The notes under the pieces are model-generated. The model was given only the letters and a program-made list of their open reading frames with translations, searched no databases and had not been told where the DNA came from. DNA of 64,000 nucleotides from Ruegeria sp. YS9 (GTDB lineage: Bacteria > Pseudomonadota > Alphaproteobacteria > Rhodobacterales > Rhodobacteraceae), in the NCBI RefSeq assembly GCF_024628725.1, contig NZ_CP102410.1, forward strand, positions 62,001-126,000, given 5' to 3'. Each line of letters opens with the position of its first letter. Position 1 is the stretch's first letter. The position numbers and the translations under genes were made by a program. Of this stretch, positions 34,772 to 43,715 are shown piece after piece.

Positions 34772-35863
34772 TTAGAGACACTCGGCCAGAGTTTTTGCCA
34801 TGTTGAGAATGACTTGCGGGTAGAGATCCGCTCCGGGTTCCAGATCAGAGCCCAGCGGATCGATGACGCCCGTTTTGGCCTCGGTCCCGTCCAGCACGGT
34901 TTTGACGATGCCGGGGTTGAACTGTGGCTCGGCCAGAACGCAGCTGATACCTTCTTCGCGGATACGGCTTTGAATCTCGGCGATACGAGCCGGGCTCGGG
35001 TCCGAGGCGTCGGCGATGGAAATCGCACCTGCGGCTGGAAAGTCAAATGCGTCTTCGAAGTACTGGTAGGCGTCGTGGAACACGACGAAGCTTCCTCCGC
35101 GAACCGGTCCAAGCGTCTCGGCCACTTGTGCAGACAGCGCGGCCAATTCCGCGCGCGCGGCTGCGGCATTGGCAAAATATGCACCTGCATTGTCCGGATC
35201 GGCAGACGACAGCTGTGCGGCGATCAGGTTCAGCCAGGTTTCTGCATTTGCGGGTGAAAGCCATGCATGTGGATCGTGCTCGCCATGCGCGTGATCGTGA
35301 TGCTCATCATGCTTTTCTTGATCGGCATGTTCTTCGTGATCGTGGTCATCATCCTTGGCGTGGTCGTCGTGATCATGCTCGTGGTCATCATCCTTTGCAT
35401 GATCGTCGTGACCATGTTCATGATCATCATGATCGTGCCCGTCTTCTTCGACGTGCTCATCTTCATGATCATGTTCCTCTTCGCCGGCATGATCATGTGC
35501 CTCGAAAACGGCGCTTTCGCGGAACTCCAGAAGAACCGTACCATCGGCGTCAAGTAGGGACGTGACCGTGGCACTGTCGGCAAGGGTTTCGATGGCACTT
35601 TCCATCCAAGGTGTCAGGTCTTCTCCCACCCAGAACACCAGATCGGCATCCTGCAATGCGGCCGCCTCGGACGGGCGCAGGTTGTATTCATGAGGCGAGG
35701 CACCTGGTGCGACGATCAGGGCCGGTGTTCCGACGCCGTCCATAACCCGGGAAACAAGCGAGTGGATCGGCGCGATATCGACCGCAACGTTCGGAACGTC
35801 CGCGATGGCGGTTCCTCCCATCAATGCAACCGTGATCGAAACTGGAAGAAGCTTTCTGGACAT
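34772..35863 (-). CDS. znuA: Periplasmic zinc-binding protein of the zinc ABC transporter
   Basis: This 363-residue protein has a Sec signal peptide (LLPVSITVALMGGTAIA). The cluster-9 fold is typical: VDIAPIHSLVSRVMDGVG, LRPSEAAALQDADLVFWVGEDLTPW, then a His/Asp/Glu-rich loop at about 120-205, then HDPHAWLSPANA with metal-binding His. The loop contains near-perfect tandem copies of HDDHAKDDDHEH/DH. It captures zinc in the periplasm for ZnuB. It is divergent from zur-znuCB with a candidate Zur box between; AGAGGG precedes the start. Confidence 0.95.
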   Translation of the reverse strand: MSRKLLPVSITVALMGGTAIADVPNVAVDIAPIHSLVSRVMDGVGTPALIVAPGASPHEYNLRPSEAAALQDADLVFWVGEDLTPWMESAIETLADSATVTSLLDADGTVLLEFRESAVFEAHDHAGEEEHDHEDEHVEEDGHDHDDHEHGHDDHAKDDDHEHDHDDHAKDDDHDHEEHADQEKHDEHHDHAHGEHDPHAWLSPANAETWLNLIAAQLSSADPDNAGAYFANAAAARAELAALSAQVAETLGPVRGGSFVVFHDAYQYFEDAFDFPAAGAISIADASDPSPARIAEIQSRIREEGISCVLAEPQFNPGIVKTVLDGTEAKTGVIDPLGSDLEPGADLYPQVILNMAKTLAECL

Positions 35864-35884
35864 CAGACCCTCTGTGTGATTTTA

Positions 35885-35893
35885 TAACGTTAC
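35885..35893. promoter_or_regulatory. Candidate Zur box between znuA and zur
   Basis: The palindrome TAACGTTA (35885-35892), within the AT-rich TTTATAACGTTACGA, resembles the GTTATAACRTTAC-type sites known for alphaproteobacterial Zur. It lies in the 57-base divergent space and could repress both znuA and zur-znuCB. The outer arms are not well conserved. Confidence 0.4.
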
Positions 35894-35920
35894 GAGTGGC
35901 AATACATGATATGAAATAAC

Positions 35921-36433
35921 ATGACAAGTGATACGAATCCTGTCTCTGTCGATGAGGCGGCCCCGGTCGGGTTTCAGGAACATGACCACCAGACTTGCGT
36001 CAAAACGGCGTTGTTATCCGCCGAGGCACGGTGCAAGGGCGAGGGGCTGCGCCTGACGCCGGTTCGCCGCAAGGTCTTGGAAATGCTGCTGCAAGAGCAT
36101 CGGGCCCTTGGTGCCTATGCCATCCTTGACCGATTGCGAGAGGAAGGGTTCGGATCTCAACCACCGGTCGCCTATCGGGCGCTTGATTTCCTTGTTCAAA
36201 ACGGGTTCGTTCACAAGATCGAGCGCCTGAATGCGTTCGTCGCCTGTTCTCATCCCGGCGCGTCGCATTCTCCGGCATTCATGATTTGCAGGAAGTGCGA
36301 TGCGGTTGCCGAGGCGCAGTCCGCGCCGGCTAAAGGTGTTCTTGGTGCTGCTGCGCGCGCTGCGGGTTTCGAGATCGAGCGAACGGTTGTAGAAGCCGAG
36401 GGACTTTGCCCCGACTGCACCGAAAAGGCCTGA
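35921..36433 (+). CDS. zur: Fur-family zinc uptake regulator Zur
   Basis: This 170-residue Fur-family protein has a winged helix at LRLTPVRRKVLEMLL to PPVAYRALDFLVQNG. The C-terminal dimerisation domain has CRKCDA and CPDCTEK, the two CxxC pairs of the structural zinc site. An extended N-terminus includes EHDHQTC. The gene is the first of zur-znuC-znuB and divergent from znuA, which identifies it as Zur and not Fur. No ribosome site is visible before the ATG. Confidence 0.93.
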   Translation: MTSDTNPVSVDEAAPVGFQEHDHQTCVKTALLSAEARCKGEGLRLTPVRRKVLEMLLQEHRALGAYAILDRLREEGFGSQPPVAYRALDFLVQNGFVHKIERLNAFVACSHPGASHSPAFMICRKCDAVAEAQSAPAKGVLGAAARAAGFEIERTVVEAEGLCPDCTEKA

Positions 36434-36435
36434 AA

Positions 36436-37176
36436 ATGACGCTCGTCTGTGTCGAGAATCTCAGTGTGCGCTACGGCGCCAATACTGTTCTGAGCCATGT
36501 GGATATGGCAGTCGAACCTGGTGAGATCGTCACCATTGTCGGGCCAAACGGATCGGGTAAAACCAGCCTGTTGCGCGCCATCATTGGCGCGACCAGGCCA
36601 TGTGCCGGGCATGTATCACTGAAACCCGGATTGAAGATCGGATACGTGCCGCAGAAACTGCATGTGGATCCCACCTTGCCAATCTCGGTCGAGAGGTTCA
36701 TGCGCCTGACGGATCGCGTTTCACGTCGCCAATGCGTCGAGGCGCTGGAAACGGCGGGCGTCCCGGATCTGTTGAAACGTCAGATGTCGCAACTGTCGGG
36801 CGGTCAGTTTCAGCGTGTGTTGCTGGCGCGGGCGCTGATCAACAAACCTGACCTTCTGCTGCTGGATGAGGCGACCCAAGGGCTGGACCAGCGCGGTTCG
36901 GCGAGTTTCTACCAGCAAATCGAGGCCGTACGCCGCGAAACCGGATGTGCAATCCTGATGATCAGTCACGAATTGCACGTGGTCATGAGCGCCTCGGACA
37001 GGGTGATTTGTCTCAACGGGCATGTCTGCTGTGAAGGATCGCCGGCGGTGGTCGCTTCGGCACCCGAATACCGGGCCTTGTTCGGAACGGGAACAGGCGG
37101 TGCGCTTGCCCTGTACCGGCACGAGCATGATCACAATCACGACCATGATGCAAACCCTCAGGAAGCGGCGGAATGA
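36436..37176 (+). CDS. znuC: Zinc ABC transporter ATP-binding protein
   Basis: This encodes 246 residues from the ATG at 36436, two bases after the zur stop. Walker A is GPNGSGKTS, the signature LSGGQFQRV, Walker B LLLLDEA. It powers zinc import through ZnuB. The C-terminal tail is histidine-rich (HEHDHNHDHD), a plausible cytoplasmic zinc-sensing or zinc-receiving element. The stop overlaps the znuB start (ATGATG at 37173-37178). Confidence 0.94.
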   Translation: MTLVCVENLSVRYGANTVLSHVDMAVEPGEIVTIVGPNGSGKTSLLRAIIGATRPCAGHVSLKPGLKIGYVPQKLHVDPTLPISVERFMRLTDRVSRRQCVEALETAGVPDLLKRQMSQLSGGQFQRVLLARALINKPDLLLLDEATQGLDQRGSASFYQQIEAVRRETGCAILMISHELHVVMSASDRVICLNGHVCCEGSPAVVASAPEYRALFGTGTGGALALYRHEHDHNHDHDANPQEAAE

Positions 37177-37973
37177 TGCTTGACGATTTCATGATGCGGG
37201 CAACGCTTGCAGGTATTGGTGTTGCGTTTGCGGCTGCTCCTCTTGGGTGCTTCGTGGTGTGGCGCCGCATGGCGTATTTCGGTGACGCAACCGCACATGC
37301 CGCAATTCTGGGCGTGGCCCTGTCGCTGACATTTCAGATGTCGATCTTCACCGGAGCGCTGGCCGTTGCACTGATTATGGCGCTGACGGTCACCTTGTTG
37401 GCCGGTCGTGGCTATGCGATGGACACGCTGCTGGGGGTCCTGGCGCATTCCGCTTTGGCCTTCGGTCTGGTTGCTGTCTCGTTTTTGTCCGGCGTCCGCA
37501 TAGATTTGATGGCGTATCTGTTCGGGGATATTCTTGCGGTTTCCCGATCGGATCTGCTGGCGATCTGGGGCGGCGCCGCGCTTGTCGTGGCGCTGATCGC
37601 CTGGCGATGGGCTCAGCTTTTGACGGCCACATTGAATGAGGAACTGGCCTATGCCAGTGGTTTCGACCCGAGACGGGAACAGTTGATCCTGACCCTGTCT
37701 CTGGCGGTAACCGTGGCTGTTGCGATCAAGGTCGTGGGGGTATTGCTGATTGCGGCGATGCTGATCATTCCCGCGGCGGCGGCACGAAATCTGGCCCGAT
37801 CGCCCGAATCAATGGCATTGATAGCGGCCGCAATAGGCGCGTTTTCCGCGATTGCGGGGCTCAGAGCGGCTTATGTGTTCGATACTCCGGCGGGGCCTTC
37901 GATAGTCTGCGTGGCCGCTGTTTTGTTTGCCTGTCTCAGCCTGGTGGGGTGGCGAACGCAGGGCAGGGCTTGA
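37173..37973 (+). CDS. znuB: Zinc ABC transporter permease
   Basis: This 266-residue ABC-3 family membrane protein has about seven hydrophobic segments (GIGVAFAAAPLGCFVVW, FTGALAVALIMALTVTLL, HSALAFGLVAVSFLSGV, VVGVLLIAAMLIIPAAAA and others). FGDATAHAAILG is the family signature near the N-terminus. It starts within the znuC stop (4-base overlap) and is the last gene of the unit, convergent with the nucleoside transporter operon. Confidence 0.94.
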   Translation: MMLDDFMMRATLAGIGVAFAAAPLGCFVVWRRMAYFGDATAHAAILGVALSLTFQMSIFTGALAVALIMALTVTLLAGRGYAMDTLLGVLAHSALAFGLVAVSFLSGVRIDLMAYLFGDILAVSRSDLLAIWGGAALVVALIAWRWAQLLTATLNEELAYASGFDPRREQLILTLSLAVTVAVAIKVVGVLLIAAMLIIPAAAARNLARSPESMALIAAAIGAFSAIAGLRAAYVFDTPAGPSIVCVAAVLFACLSLVGWRTQGRA

Positions 37974-38037
37974 TCGACCCGGGCGGTATGCGAACGTCAT
38001 TCACGCTAACCAGATGTTGCCCGATGCCGGTGCGCAT

Positions 38038-38067
38038 AAAAAAGGCCCGCAGACCAGGTGCGGGCCT
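38038..38067 (-). terminator. Intrinsic terminator of the xdh-nucleoside transporter operon
   Basis: AGGCCCGCA (38043-38051) pairs perfectly with TGCGGGCCT (38059-38067) over a 7-base loop. On the minus strand the stem is followed by a run of six T (38038-38043). It lies 24 bases after the stop of the binding-protein gene, at the end of the long operon. Confidence 0.9.
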
Positions 38068-38090
38068 AATTCATTCCTTGATGAAAGAGC

Positions 38091-39164
38091 TTACTGCGGA
38101 ATCTCGCCTTCCAGCCCTTCAACATAGAAGTTCATGCCAGCCAGCGTGCCATCGTCAGCGGTTTCGCCTTCAGCCAGCCAGTCGCTTCCGTCCTGCTTCT
38201 TCAGCGGACCGGTGAACGCGTGATAGCTGCCATCTGCAAGCGCCGCCTTCAGGGCCAGCGCCTCTTCTTTGACATCTGCGGGAACCGCGTCCGAAATCTC
38301 GCCGATTTCAACCATTCCTGCTCCGATACCGTCCCAGGTGTTGGAGGATGTCCATGTCCCGTCCATTACCGCTTTAGTCCGCGCGATGTAATAGGGGGCC
38401 CAGTTGTCGATGATCGATGACACACGCGGGAGCGGTGCGTATTCGCTCATGTCCGATGCCTGACCGAAGGTGATCACGTTGCCGGCCTCTTGCGCCGCTG
38501 CTTGCGGTGCTGTCGAGTCGGTGTGTTGCAGGATTACGTCCGCGCCCTGTTCGATCAAAACGGTGGCGGCGTCAGCTTCTTTCGCCGGGTCGAACCACGT
38601 GTAGGCCCAGACGATCTTGAACTCGACATCCGGGTTCACCTTCTTGGCGTGGATATAGGCCGAGTTGATGCCGCGGATCACCTCGGGGATCGGGTAGGAC
38701 CCGATATAGCCGATGATGTTCGACTTGGTCATTTTACCGGCAATGTGGCCCTGAACCGCGCGGCCTTCGTAGAAGCGGGCCGAGTAGACCGAGACGTTGT
38801 CGGCGGTTTTATAGCCGGTTGCATGCTCGAATTTAACGTTCGGGAATTTCTTGGCCACGTTGATGGTCGGGTCCATGTAACCGAACGAAGTGGTAAAGAT
38901 CAGATCCGCGCCTTCCAGCGCCATCTGCGTCATCACACGCTCGGCGTCCGGGCCTTCGGGAACCGATTCAACGAATACGGTTTCAACCTTGTCGCCGAAC
39001 TCTTTTTCAACGGCCTGCCGGCCCTTGTCATGTTCATAGGTCCAGCCGCCATCGCCGACCGGGCCGACATAGACGAAACCGACTTTGGTCTTGTCTTCGG
39101 CCATGGCCCCCGAGGCCAGACCCAGCGCCATGGCGGCGCTCGTCAGAAGTGCGGTGAATTTCAT
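38091..39164 (-). CDS. BMP-family nucleoside/purine-binding protein (ABC importer)
   Basis: This 357-residue protein has a Sec signal peptide (MKFTALLTSAAMALGLASGAMA). The PnrA/BmpA-like fold includes VGFVYVGPVGDGGWTYEHD, DLIFTTSFGYMDP, GYIGSYPIPEVIRGIN and DVILQHTDSTAP. Family members bind purine nucleosides or purines. It is the last gene of the xdhABC-transporter unit and precedes a strong terminator, so the transported ligand is probably a purine or nucleoside that feeds xanthine dehydrogenase. Confidence 0.9.
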   Translation of the reverse strand: MKFTALLTSAAMALGLASGAMAEDKTKVGFVYVGPVGDGGWTYEHDKGRQAVEKEFGDKVETVFVESVPEGPDAERVMTQMALEGADLIFTTSFGYMDPTINVAKKFPNVKFEHATGYKTADNVSVYSARFYEGRAVQGHIAGKMTKSNIIGYIGSYPIPEVIRGINSAYIHAKKVNPDVEFKIVWAYTWFDPAKEADAATVLIEQGADVILQHTDSTAPQAAAQEAGNVITFGQASDMSEYAPLPRVSSIIDNWAPYYIARTKAVMDGTWTSSNTWDGIGAGMVEIGEISDAVPADVKEEALALKAALADGSYHAFTGPLKKQDGSDWLAEGETADDGTLAGMNFYVEGLEGEIPQ

Positions 39165-39195
39165 GTGTTACTCCCCAAATTGGTACTGTTGGCCC

Positions 39196-40116
39196 CTAGT
39201 GTGAGGCATGGAATATCCGGCCCAGCGAAGCAGGCGCGCTGCTCTTGTCGGCCGAAAGGATCACAAGCACAAGGATCGTGATGATATAAGGCGACATTGC
39301 CAGATACTCGACGGGAATGGCAACGCCTGCGGCCTGCAAATTAAGCTGCAACACGGTAATGCCGCCGAACAAATAGGCACCCAGCAGGACCCGCCACGGT
39401 TTCCAGCTTGCAAAGACAACAAGGGCCAATGCGATCCAGCCGACACCGGCGGTCATGCCCTCGGTCCACTGCGGCACGCGGATCAGGCTGATATAGGCCC
39501 CGCCCAGACCGGCGCAGGCGCCGCCGAACATGATGGCCAGAATGCGGATCTTGATCACCTTGTAGCCAAGCGCATGCGCGGCATCGTGGTTTTCACCGAC
39601 GGCCCGCAGGATCAGACCAACACGCGTGTATTTCAGCACCGCCCAGACGGCCGCCGTGATCGCGATGCCCAGGTACAGGATCGGGTCATGTTGGAACAGG
39701 ATCGGGCCGACAACCGGGATATCGCTGATCAGCGGAATATGGATGTCGCCCATACTGGGGGGTTTGATCCCCACATAGCTCTGCCCGATCAGTGCACTGA
39801 ACCCAAGGCCGAACAGGGTCAGAGCCAGACCGCTGGCCACCTGATTGGCCAATGCAAACTGCGTCAGCAAGACGAACAGCAGCGAAAGAACAGCGCCGCC
39901 GATGGCGGCAGCGACAAAGCCCAGCCAGGGCGAGCCGGTCTCGACCGAGATGGCAAAGCCGCTGATCGCACCCACGATCATCATGCCTTCGACGCCCAGG
40001 TTCAGAACACCTGACTTTTCGACGACCAGCTCTCCGATTGCTGCAAGCAGCAGGGGCGTTGCGGCCACCATCAGTGAGGCGACCAGAAGTACGGGGTTGA
40101 TTTGGCCAAGATCCAT
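39196..40116 (-). CDS. Nucleoside-type ABC transporter permease (second)
   Basis: This 306-residue membrane protein of the BPD_transp_2 family has TAGVGWIALALVVFASWKPWRVLLGAYLFGG and FAISVETGSPWLGFVAAAIGG. It has eight to nine predicted hydrophobic helices. It pairs with the permease at 40120, three bases away, and the ATPase at 41266. This arrangement is typical of BMP/NupNOPQ importers. Confidence 0.9.
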   Translation of the reverse strand: MDLGQINPVLLVASLMVAATPLLLAAIGELVVEKSGVLNLGVEGMMIVGAISGFAISVETGSPWLGFVAAAIGGAVLSLLFVLLTQFALANQVASGLALTLFGLGFSALIGQSYVGIKPPSMGDIHIPLISDIPVVGPILFQHDPILYLGIAITAAVWAVLKYTRVGLILRAVGENHDAAHALGYKVIKIRILAIMFGGACAGLGGAYISLIRVPQWTEGMTAGVGWIALALVVFASWKPWRVLLGAYLFGGITVLQLNLQAAGVAIPVEYLAMSPYIITILVLVILSADKSSAPASLGRIFHASH

Positions 40117-40119
40117 GAG

Positions 40120-41202
40120 TCACGCTACCTCTTTTCGGGCCGCACGGATGCGGTAGTTGGTCAACAGGTCTAAGGCCAGCAGGAAGAACAGAAGCATGCC
40201 CTGGAACACCTGAATGGCAGCGGCTGGCAGGCCCAGCTGAGACTGCGCGATTTCACCGCCGATATAGGTGAGCGCCATCAGAAACCCGGCAAGAAGTATG
40301 CCTACCGGGTGCAGGCGGCCCAGAAAGGCCACGATGATTGCTGTGAAACCATAGCCGACGTTGAAATCAATGCTGACCTGACCCGAAGGCCCGGATACTT
40401 CGAACATCCCGGCCAGACCGGCCAGAGCGCCGGACATCCCAAGACAGAACAGGATCAGGCGGGCGGGGTTTACACCCGCAAACTTGGCCGCACGGGGTGC
40501 TTCACCCGTCAAACGAATGTGGAAGCCCAACATGTGACGATTGAGCAGCACATAGGCAAAAATCACCGCGATGAAAGCCGCGACCACACCCCAGTGCATC
40601 CCGGAACCGATGATCAATTCAGCATTGTGAGCACTTTCATAAGATTGCAGGTTGCGCGATCCCGGAAAGCCGAACCCCTCGGGGTTTTTCAGCAACCCCA
40701 GCGAAACCGAGGCCAGCATCTGCTCGGCCACGTAAACCAGCATCAGCGACACGAGGATTTCGTTGGTGCCGAAGCGTACTTTCAGAACAGCCGGGATCAT
40801 TGCCCACAGCCAGCCACCGAAGGCACCTGCGATGACCATGATCGGGAATATGTACCATGCCTCAAGCGGGTAGAATGCCAGCCCGGCACCCGCACCGAAG
40901 ATGGCGCCCATGATATACTGGCCTTCGGCCCCGATGTTCCAGATGCCTGCCCGAAACCCCAACGAAAGGCCGATGGCGATCAGCACCAGCGGCGCGCCTT
41001 TCACCAGCAGCTGCGGGCGGTAATAAAAGGCGAATTCACCAAAAAGAGGTTCCCAGAAGATGGTGCCGATGGCCTCGACCGGATTCTTGCCCAGTATGGC
41101 GAACAACAAACCACCAAAAAACATCGTCGCCAAAACTGCAACCAACGGCGTCGCATAAGACCAGACCCTGGAAGGCTGAGGACGTTTCTCCAGCACAATC
41201 AT
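40120..41202 (-). CDS. Nucleoside-type ABC transporter permease (first)
   Basis: This 360-residue member of the BPD_transp_2 family has the signature FRAGIWNIGAEGQYIMGAI, then WALIPAVLKVRFGTNEILVSLML-like sequence (seen as LWAMIPAVLKVRFG). Its length is normal for the first permease of this class, which carries an N-terminal extra helix (WSYATPLVAVLATMFFGGLLFAIL). It lies 63 bases after the ATPase gene. Confidence 0.9.
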   Translation of the reverse strand: MIVLEKRPQPSRVWSYATPLVAVLATMFFGGLLFAILGKNPVEAIGTIFWEPLFGEFAFYYRPQLLVKGAPLVLIAIGLSLGFRAGIWNIGAEGQYIMGAIFGAGAGLAFYPLEAWYIFPIMVIAGAFGGWLWAMIPAVLKVRFGTNEILVSLMLVYVAEQMLASVSLGLLKNPEGFGFPGSRNLQSYESAHNAELIIGSGMHWGVVAAFIAVIFAYVLLNRHMLGFHIRLTGEAPRAAKFAGVNPARLILFCLGMSGALAGLAGMFEVSGPSGQVSIDFNVGYGFTAIIVAFLGRLHPVGILLAGFLMALTYIGGEIAQSQLGLPAAAIQVFQGMLLFFLLALDLLTNYRIRAARKEVA

Positions 41203-41265
41203 CAGCTCGTTCCCCTGACTTCTTCATCTTTTTTCAAATACTCTCGCCGAAGGCGGCCCAACAGA

Positions 41266-42783
41266 TCACACATGCGCCACCTCCATTCCGTGGGCACCGC
41301 CCATCATCAGACCGATCTCGTCCACTGTCAGTCCGGTCGTCGGACGTGGCGCGCTCAGGCGGCCCTCGTTCAGCGCAGCAAAGCTGTCCGAGATTTCCAT
41401 CAACTCATCCAGATCCTGAGAGATGCAGACAACCGCCGTTCCCTTTGCCGCCAGGTCGAGGATTGCCTGCCGGATCGACGCGGCCGCTGCGGCATCCACG
41501 CCCCAGGTTGGCTGGTTCACCACCAGCACATCCGGGTTTTGCAGCACTTCGCGTCCGATCACGAATTTCTGTAGGTTCCCCCCGGACAAAGACCGTGCCG
41601 CGTTGTCCGGGCCGGGTGTCCGGACGTCAAAAACCTCGATGATCTTCTCCGCAAAGCTCCTGGTCTCGGTCCATTTCAGAAAGCCGTTGCTTTCCAGACC
41701 CTCTCGAACCGAACCGGTCAACAGGGCGTTTTCGGTCAGGCTCATGTTCGGGGCAGCGGCATGGCCCAGCCGTTCTTCGGGCGCGGTCAACACGCCAAGT
41801 TTGCGTCGCGCGGTCGGACCCAGCTTGCCGATCGCCTGACCGTTGAATTTGATCGCATCGGCCGTCGTCAGGATTTCACCAGATAAAACGCCCAGCAATT
41901 CATCCTGCCCGTTGCCCGCAACACCACCAATGCCCAGAACCTCGCCCTTGCGGACGGTCAAATGCACGTTGCGCAATGCGGTACCGAATTCTGACGGAGA
42001 AGGCACCGACAGCCCGCTGACATCCAGCGCCACTGCGCCAAAATCACGCCCGGAACGTTCCGGGGTTTGCAGGGCCGTTCCCACCATCAGTTCGGCCATG
42101 TCGCGGGCCGAGGTCTCAGAGGGGACGCACTCGCCGACATTTTTCCCAAGCCGCAGGATCGTGGCGTGGTCACACAGGGTCCGAATCTCTTCCAGCTTGT
42201 GCGAGATATACAGGATCGACGTGCCCTCGGACCGCAACTTGTTCAGCGTTTCGAACAGGATCTCGACCTCCTGCGGGGTCAGTACCGAGGTCGGTTCGTC
42301 CATGATCAGCAGTTTCGGGTCTTGCAGCAGGCAACGGATAATTTCGACACGCTGGCGTTCGCCGGCGGACAGATCGCCCACAGTGCGGAACGGATCCAAC
42401 GGCAGGCCGTAGGTTTCGGACACTTCGCGGATGCGCGAGGCCAGATCACCCATGGCGGGCGGGTTTTCCATCCCCAAGGCGATGTTTTCGGCCACGTTCA
42501 GGGCGTCAAACAGCGAAAAATGCTGAAACACCATCGCAATTCCGTCAGCCCGCGCGGCGCGGGGTTCAGGCGGCGCAAAAGGCTGACCGCGCAACAGCAT
42601 GGTGCCACTGTCAGGTTTCACCAGCCCATAGATCATCTTGACCAGCGTGGATTTCCCGGCCCCGTTTTCCCCCAACAAGGCGTGAACTTCGCCCTCACCG
42701 ATGTCAAAGGACACCTGATCATTGGCCACGACACCGGGATAGGCTTTGGTCAACCCTTGCAGGCTCAGCAATGGAGTGGTCAC
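41266..42783 (-). CDS. Nucleoside-type ABC transporter ATPase, two nucleotide-binding domains
   Basis: This 505-residue protein has two ABC domains in tandem, as in RbsA/NupO. The first has GENGAGKSTLVKMI and LSAGERQRVEI. The second has GVAGNGQDELLGVL, a Walker A without the Lys-Ser/Thr and so probably non-hydrolytic, and LSGGNLQKFV. It powers the permeases at 39196 and 40120. Its start overlaps the xdhC stop by 4 bases (42780-42783), which couples the transporter to xanthine dehydrogenase. Confidence 0.92.
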   Translation of the reverse strand: MTTPLLSLQGLTKAYPGVVANDQVSFDIGEGEVHALLGENGAGKSTLVKMIYGLVKPDSGTMLLRGQPFAPPEPRAARADGIAMVFQHFSLFDALNVAENIALGMENPPAMGDLASRIREVSETYGLPLDPFRTVGDLSAGERQRVEIIRCLLQDPKLLIMDEPTSVLTPQEVEILFETLNKLRSEGTSILYISHKLEEIRTLCDHATILRLGKNVGECVPSETSARDMAELMVGTALQTPERSGRDFGAVALDVSGLSVPSPSEFGTALRNVHLTVRKGEVLGIGGVAGNGQDELLGVLSGEILTTADAIKFNGQAIGKLGPTARRKLGVLTAPEERLGHAAAPNMSLTENALLTGSVREGLESNGFLKWTETRSFAEKIIEVFDVRTPGPDNAARSLSGGNLQKFVIGREVLQNPDVLVVNQPTWGVDAAAAASIRQAILDLAAKGTAVVCISQDLDELMEISDSFAALNEGRLSAPRPTTGLTVDEIGLMMGGAHGMEVAHV

Positions 42784-43715
42784 GCGCTCAGGTCCTTCTT
42801 CAACTCGTTCTGCCGGGCCGGACGCAGCAGTTGCGCTGCGACGCCCACGGCGATCATCTGCGGGTGTTTGCCCAGCGACGGGTCACCAATCGGGCAGGTT
42901 ATCCGGCTTATCCGGTCGGGCGGATGCCCAAGGGCCGCCAATCGCGATCGGAACCGCGCCCATTTGGTAGCCGAGCCAATCAGCCCCGCAAAGCGGAAAT
43001 CGTGCAAAAGCAGCCTGTTGCACAGTTCCAGATCCAGATTGTGTGAATAAGTCAGCACAAGGTGCTCGGCATTGGCCGGTGCATGTCGCACAAGGTCGGC
43101 CGGTTTCGTCGCTGGCAGATCGGTCACGCCTTGGGGAATCACGTCGGGAAAGCGCTCGGGGCCGGTATCGACCCAAGTGATCGCAAGATCGGGCAGGGGG
43201 GACAGAACATCCACCAGCGCCCGCCCGACGTGACCTGCGCCCCAGATCCACAGGTTTCGCGCCGGTTTATGCACCGGTTCGATCATCCAGCCGTCGATCA
43301 GGCGCGGTTCGGGTGCAATGCCCTGACTGCGTGCCGCCGCCAGCATTCGCTTGACGGAAAGAGGCATGGCGCCCCCCGAAGCTGATCGTGCAATGATCGT
43401 ATCATCCAGCGTTTCAACCGTCTTGAGATCATAGACCACGCTGAACAAAGAGACTGCTCCGCCGCAACATTGCCCCATGTCCGGTCCCAGCGTGTGATGC
43501 GTCAGGCGCGTGGCCACTGTTTGCGTTCGTGCGGCCTCTGCGGCCTGGTATTCCAGCGTTCCACCGCCGATGGTTCCGCTTTGCCCGTCTTTCCAGACCA
43601 GCATTGCAGCACCCACCTCGCGCGGGGACGACCCTTTGATCCCGGCGATGACCACCCGAACCACTTTCCCGTGGGTTTTGACCGCCTCCCTCAAAGCCTC
43701 AAGGTCAAATCCCAT
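42780..43715 (-). CDS. xdhC: Xanthine dehydrogenase accessory protein
   Basis: This encodes 311 residues starting [12 protein letters not shown]; the ATG at 43715 overlaps the xdhB stop as TGATG. XdhC binds molybdenum cofactor, directs its sulfuration and inserts it into XdhB. Visible family features are GSSPREVGAAMLVW, TIGGGTLEY, GPDMGQCCGG and the C-terminal Rossmann-like segment WIWGAGHVGRALV. The frame extends upstream to 44030 over xdhB, but that part is not homologous. Confidence 0.92.
   Translation of the reverse strand: MGFDLEALREAVKTHGKVVRVVIAGIKGSSPREVGAAMLVWKDGQSGTIGGGTLEYQAAEAARTQTVATRLTHHTLGPDMGQCCGGAVSLFSVVYDLKTVETLDDTIIARSASGGAMPLSVKRMLAAARSQGIAPEPRLIDGWMIEPVHKPARNLWIWGAGHVGRALVDVLSPLPDLAITWVDTGPERFPDVIPQGVTDLPATKPADLVRHAPANAEHLVLTYSHNLDLELCNRLLLHDFRFAGLIGSATKWARFRSRLAALGHPPDRISRITCPIGDPSLGKHPQMIAVGVAAQLLRPARQNELKKDLSA

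Noticed and set aside
35267-35557. A hydrophobic plus-strand frame opposite znuA
   Set aside because: It is the complement of the His/Asp-rich coding repeats, which translate to Val/Met/Ile runs in antisense.
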